A stretch of DNA of 64,000 bases from Terriglobales bacterium (lineage in GTDB: Bacteria; Acidobacteriota; Terriglobia; Terriglobales; Acidobacteriaceae). The notes beneath the pieces were generated by a model. It worked only from the letters and a program-made list of their open reading frames with translations, was not told the DNA's origin and searched no databases. Made by a program: the position numbers and the translations under genes. The stretch lies in the NCBI GenBank assembly GCA_025462725.1, contig JAOAPE010000010.1, positions 62,001-126,000 on the forward strand. Direction: 5' to 3'. Shown here one piece after another: positions 60,699 to 64,000 of this stretch (position 1 is the first letter of the stretch; each line of letters opens with the position of its first letter).

Positions 60699-61637
60699 GT
60701 GGCACTGATCACCATAGAGAGTTCACCGGAGGCATTGAAGTCGGGAACGCGGCCATCAGATGCAGCCGCCCGCGACTACTGCCGGCACTTGGAACTCGGC
60801 GACATCCTCTTCATCCCCGGCATTCCCTTCGACATCCCGCAAGATGATCTCAATTTTCTCTTACAGCAAGAACAATCGGGCGGTGCCTTCCACAAGAATG
60901 TTGCGTATCGCACGAACGAAGACCGCCTCACGGGATTCGCAGGAGACAACGCGGTAGACGCGGACCGCACTCGCTCTATCATGCGGGCATATTCGCAGAG
61001 CGCGACCAAGCTCCTCTCAATGCTGCTGGCCCCTTACACGGAGCGATGGAAGCTGGATTACGCGAGCTATCGGCCGCTCGAAGAAGACGGTCGCGATCTC
61101 AGCTTGCACAAGCGCAATGACCTGCTGCATACGGATGCGTTCCCTTCGCGTCCTACCAATGGCGACCGCATTCTGCGATTCTTCACCAATATCAATCCGG
61201 CGGTGCCGCGTAAGTGGATGACGACTTCTCCGTTCGACGCACTTGCCCAGCAATTCGCCGGAAAGGCCGGCGGATGCGCGCTGCCCAAGCCGCTCGGCGG
61301 TTTCGCGTTGGACAACGCTGTGCGCGGAATCAAGCAGACCTTCCGCTCGATAGGAATTCCTGTGACTGTGCGCTCGCCGTATGACGACTTCATGCTGCGC
61401 TTCCACAACTTTCTCAAGGAGAATGGCGAGTTTCAGAAGAACTGTCCTAAAGAGTATTGGGACTTCCCTCCTAACAGTTGCTGGATGGTCTATACCGACA
61501 TGACCAGCCATGCTGTCCTCAGCGGACAGTACGCGTTGGAGCAAACTTACATCGTTTCAAAGGACGCGATGGTCACGCCGGAGAAGGCGCCCGTGCGCAT
61601 TCTCGAAAAGATGGTCGGGGCTCCGCTGGTAAGCTAG
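60699..61637 (+). CDS. Kdo 3-hydroxylase-like Fe(II)/2-oxoglutarate oxygenase
   Basis: A 312-residue protein. LLHTDAFPSRPTNGDRILRFFTNINPAVPRKW holds the HxD metal pair and matches the KdoO family (3-deoxy-D-manno-oct-2-ulosonic acid 3-hydroxylase), as do HNVAYRTNEDRLTG, FHNFLKENGEFQ and MVYTDMTSHAVLSGQYALEQTYIV. It would modify the lipopolysaccharide inner core. The GTG start at 60699 gives a normal length; the frame is open further up but crosses the terminator. No LPS genes adjoin. Confidence 0.85.
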   Translation: MALITIESSPEALKSGTRPSDAAARDYCRHLELGDILFIPGIPFDIPQDDLNFLLQQEQSGGAFHKNVAYRTNEDRLTGFAGDNAVDADRTRSIMRAYSQSATKLLSMLLAPYTERWKLDYASYRPLEEDGRDLSLHKRNDLLHTDAFPSRPTNGDRILRFFTNINPAVPRKWMTTSPFDALAQQFAGKAGGCALPKPLGGFALDNAVRGIKQTFRSIGIPVTVRSPYDDFMLRFHNFLKENGEFQKNCPKEYWDFPPNSCWMVYTDMTSHAVLSGQYALEQTYIVSKDAMVTPEKAPVRILEKMVGAPLVS

Positions 61638-61671
61638 TAACAAATAGTGACAGTATTGAACGAGTGCTACT

Positions 61672-61863
61672 TTGCCCCAATCCAAATCAACCCAGTTGGC
61701 CAGTGCAAGGCGAAACCTCAAGCGGATCCAAGAGGATGAAGCCGCGTTCCGAGTGCGTATACAAGGGATGTCCAAATCAGGACAGGAGAAGGCACTTGAA
61801 TGGTTTTACTCCGTCCTGAAACAACACGAAGACTTCGTTCGAAAGCTTGAGGAACCCGACTAG
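61672..61863 (+). CDS. small uncharacterised protein
   Basis: A 63-residue helical charged frame (ARRNLKRIQEDEAAFRVRIQ; FYSVLKQHEDFVRKLEEPD) that starts with TTG. Codon use is protein-like, but no good ribosome binding site is seen. It could be a real small gene in the gap between the oxygenase and the cyclase-kinase. Confidence 0.4.
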   Translation: MPQSKSTQLASARRNLKRIQEDEAAFRVRIQGMSKSGQEKALEWFYSVLKQHEDFVRKLEEPD

Positions 61864-61965
61864 ATTTGTTTGACGCTGCTGCGATTGCAGCCTAAGCTAC
61901 TTGCCATCCAGTATCAAACGCCTGAAATCGGCACCTGAACCCCCATCCGAGGTAGATCCTTAGCA

Positions 61966-64000
61966 ATGTCCATTGGGCTAGATGCGTTACTTGCAAACCG
62001 GACAGAGATAGACGCCGAGCTTCAGAAACACAAGAGCCCCATAACCGTGATGTTCACGGACCTGGCGGGCTCCACTTCCTTCTTTGAACATTTTGGTGAC
62101 ACCGTCGGCATTCAATGGCTTGAGGAACACAATGAAATTGTGATCCCCAAAGTGAAGAAGTATGACGGCGTGCTGGTGAAGACCATCGGCGATTCCGTCA
62201 TGGCCTACTTCACTGACGCGAAGCAAGCCGTTCGCGCCGCCGCCGATATCCAAAGAGGACTGCTCGAAGCCAATGCCAAGCGCAAGGAATCCGAGCAGAT
62301 GAACGTGCGCGTGGCGCTGCATCACGGCCTGGGATATCTCAAGGGTGGCGACATCTTCGGCGACGTGGTTAATGTGGCTGCGCGTATCGCCAAAGCTTGC
62401 CTGCCCGCACAGATACTGGTCTCTGAAGCCGTGTACATCAGCACCCATGAAGGCATTGATATGAAATGCCAGGCAGTGGGAGCGATGCAGTTCCATGGGA
62501 AGTCCGGCAAAGAGAATCTTTTCGAGTTCATCTGGACAGACGAGATCACCTACCAGAACCTACGGCAGAAATTTCCGCCGAAGCAAGCCACCGCCGAGGA
62601 CATCACCGGCGGCCGATACATGATGATGAACGAACTTGGCCGCGGAGCCATGGGCGTCGTCTATAAAGCCTATGACCGTCTCATCGGACGCTTGGTGGCC
62701 CTCAAGACGATTCCACTCGAGGTTCCTGAATCAGAGCGTGTTGCGTTGATCGAGCGGCTCAAGACGGAAGCGCGGACTGCGGGAGTCCTTGACCATCCGA
62801 ACATTGTTACCGTCTTCGATGTCGGCGAAGAAGCTGGTCTTTTTTATTTCACCATGCAGCACGTTGAGGGCAGGACTCTGGCGCAGGTGAAAGAGAGCAA
62901 AGATCTGCTGCCGCTGGACCAGCTCTTCCACATGGCCGACGAGATCTGTGCGGCCATGTCATTCGCCCACGCAAGCGGCGTGATCCATCGCGACCTGAAG
63001 CCTTCAAACCTCATGCTGACCAATCAAGGCATGATCAAGGTGATGGACTTTGGAATCGCCAAGTTGGGTGATTCCGGACTCACCAAAGCGGGAATGGTGC
63101 TGGGCACTCCGAGTTATCTTGCGCCGGAGCAGGCTGCGGGACGAAGGATCGATCACCGGGCTGACATTTTTTCCCTTGGCGCTGTGCTGTACGAGATATT
63201 CACTGGCGAGAAGGCGTTCACAGGGGAGAGCGCGACCACCATCATCTACAAGGTGATGAACGACGAACCGATTCCGCCGAAGATCATTGAGCCATCGCTT
63301 CCCGCGGGATTGGACGCCATCATTCACAAAGCGCTAGCGAAAAATCCTGACCTGCGATACCAGAATTGCGATGAGCTTCGCGAAGCGTTAAAGCAGTGCC
63401 GCGCGAATCCGAATGCACGGGCAGTCGCTCCGGTGTTGGACAAGACCGTAAAGATGTCTTCGCGAGGACAACAACCATCGGCAGCTGAACAGACACAGTA
63501 CATGGCGCAGGGTTCGCAAGCTACGCCGTGGATTGCTGCGGGGGCAGCTGTTCTAGTCTTGGGAGCGGGATTCCTGCTCTGGCAAAAAACGCAGACGACA
63601 CCGCGGCAGGAAGTGCCAATCGCTGCGAGCACTTCAGAACAATCCACGGCGAAGCCGTCGGGAAATCAGAGCGCCGCCCCGAATGCGACGGCTCCCGAAG
63701 AAGCGCCCGCCGCGACTCAACGCGCGGTGGCGCGGACTAAAACCGTCGCTGCACAACACCATGCAAACCCAGGCGAGACGCCCGCGCCGCCTCCGGCTGC
63801 ACCAGTCGCGGCGGCTGAAGCGGGCGGACAGATGTGGAATTTGTCGGACGTCCCCAACCTGATGGGCAAAGCCGATGGGTACGCAGGAAAAGGCGACTAC
63901 CAGAAGGCCATCTTCCTCTACGAGCAGATTCTGCGGGTGGATCCGCAGAGCCGCGCGGCGAAAGAAGGCCTGCAGCGCGCGAAAGATGCGCGCAACCTGA
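61966..64000 (+). CDS. adenylate cyclase-Ser/Thr protein kinase fusion with TPR (partial)
   Basis: At least 678 residues; the frame is open at the window end. Residues about 25-190 are a class III nucleotide cyclase: VMFTDLAGST (metal D32), LVKTIGDSVMAYF (D76, substrate Lys) and GDVVNVAARI (Asp, Asn and Arg of the transition state), so all the key residues are present. Residues about 222-480 are a Hanks-type kinase: GRGAMGVVYKA, VALKTI, HRDLKPSNLM (D343), DFGIAK (D361) and APEQ. Then a Pro/Ala linker, a membrane helix (WIAAGAAVLVLGAGFLLW, about 521-540) and a TPR-like tail (GDYQKAIFLYEQILRVDPQSRAAKEGL). A cytosolic sensor-effector joined to an external TPR is the likely topology. Confidence 0.9.
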   Translation, partial: MSIGLDALLANRTEIDAELQKHKSPITVMFTDLAGSTSFFEHFGDTVGIQWLEEHNEIVIPKVKKYDGVLVKTIGDSVMAYFTDAKQAVRAAADIQRGLLEANAKRKESEQMNVRVALHHGLGYLKGGDIFGDVVNVAARIAKACLPAQILVSEAVYISTHEGIDMKCQAVGAMQFHGKSGKENLFEFIWTDEITYQNLRQKFPPKQATAEDITGGRYMMMNELGRGAMGVVYKAYDRLIGRLVALKTIPLEVPESERVALIERLKTEARTAGVLDHPNIVTVFDVGEEAGLFYFTMQHVEGRTLAQVKESKDLLPLDQLFHMADEICAAMSFAHASGVIHRDLKPSNLMLTNQGMIKVMDFGIAKLGDSGLTKAGMVLGTPSYLAPEQAAGRRIDHRADIFSLGAVLYEIFTGEKAFTGESATTIIYKVMNDEPIPPKIIEPSLPAGLDAIIHKALAKNPDLRYQNCDELREALKQCRANPNARAVAPVLDKTVKMSSRGQQPSAAEQTQYMAQGSQATPWIAAGAAVLVLGAGFLLWQKTQTTPRQEVPIAASTSEQSTAKPSGNQSAAPNATAPEEAPAATQRAVARTKTVAAQHHANPGETPAPPPAAPVAAAEAGGQMWNLSDVPNLMGKADGYAGKGDYQKAIFLYEQILRVDPQSRAAKEGLQRAKDARNL

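Noticed and set aside
60563-60847. 94-residue frame starting TTGATGGTG in the leader before the oxygenase
   Set aside because: It runs through the perfect terminator stem and overlaps the oxygenase frame; at most a short leader peptide could be real.
1-64000. tRNA, rRNA, insertion-sequence transposases, prophage genes
   Set aside because: I looked through the intergenic gaps and frames and found no cloverleaf with TTCGA arm, no rRNA stretches, no DDE or tyrosine transposase motifs, and no phage structural genes.

Overview
The window looks like a chromosomal segment of an Acidobacteriota bacterium, probably a Terriglobia/Koribacter-like lineage. This is inferred from family content, not from a marker gene: three proteins of the acidobacterial VWFA-related type, a large Oar-like TonB-dependent receptor with an N-terminal carboxypeptidase-regulatory domain, HAF-repeat and Pro-Thr-linker lipoproteins, an ECF sigma operon with DUF4097/DUF5668-type proteins, and intergenic DNA rich in small dispersed repeats. 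I see no rRNA, tRNA, CRISPR array, transposase or prophage module.

Layout. 0-4 kb: a methyltransferase and an ABC exporter pair. 4.1-7.9 kb: a tight five-gene operon (ECF sigma factor, zinc-finger anti-sigma factor, B-box membrane protein, small DUF5668-like protein, DUF4097-like protein) closed by a clean terminator. 8.1-25.5 kb: mostly minus strand, with a penicillin-acylase-family hydrolase, cmk, a winged-helix protein with a 300-residue FG-repeat tail, mutL, pheT/pheS, infC-rpmI-rplT, an MtaB-type methylthiotransferase, rpsU and a DUF1223 protein. 25.6-28.7 kb: the TonB receptor. 28.9-33.3 kb: a gamma-carbonic anhydrase, a HEAT-like small protein coupled to hisS, and aspS. 33.4-38.1 kb: a HAF-repeat lipoprotein, a Tat-exported HisC-like aminotransferase, a zapB-like/zapA pair followed by a 6S RNA, and lgt. 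38.6-45.9 kb: an RluD-type pseudouridine synthase, the VWFA trio, an MglA-like GTPase, a VOC protein and a lipoprotein. 45.9-52.6 kb (minus): a TetR-HlyD-ABC efflux cassette, an M48 protease and an orphan ClpB-D2-like AAA+ protein. 52.9-64 kb (plus): a LysM glycoside-hydrolase-like lipoprotein, ilvE, a lytic transglycosylase plus amidase pair, a DUF6599-like protein, a Kdo-hydroxylase-like oxygenase behind a strong promoter and terminator, and an adenylate-cyclase/Ser-Thr-kinase fusion cut by the window end.

Themes. Much of the window concerns translation (pheST, hisS, aspS, infC-rpmI-rplT, rpsU, tRNA and rRNA modification) and envelope biology (lgt, murein hydrolases, exporters, lipoproteins). 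Several start codons are non-standard: infC uses ATC, mtaB appears to be leaderless on GTG, and the tetR promoter, operator and start codon overlap. Intergenic repeat families (TGTCATCCTGAGCG-type, CCCAGGAC/GTCCTGGG hairpins, heptamer runs such as TTTCTAG) are abundant and also occur in frame inside the linkers of MutL and MtaB. Family assignments come from motif reading, without database searches.
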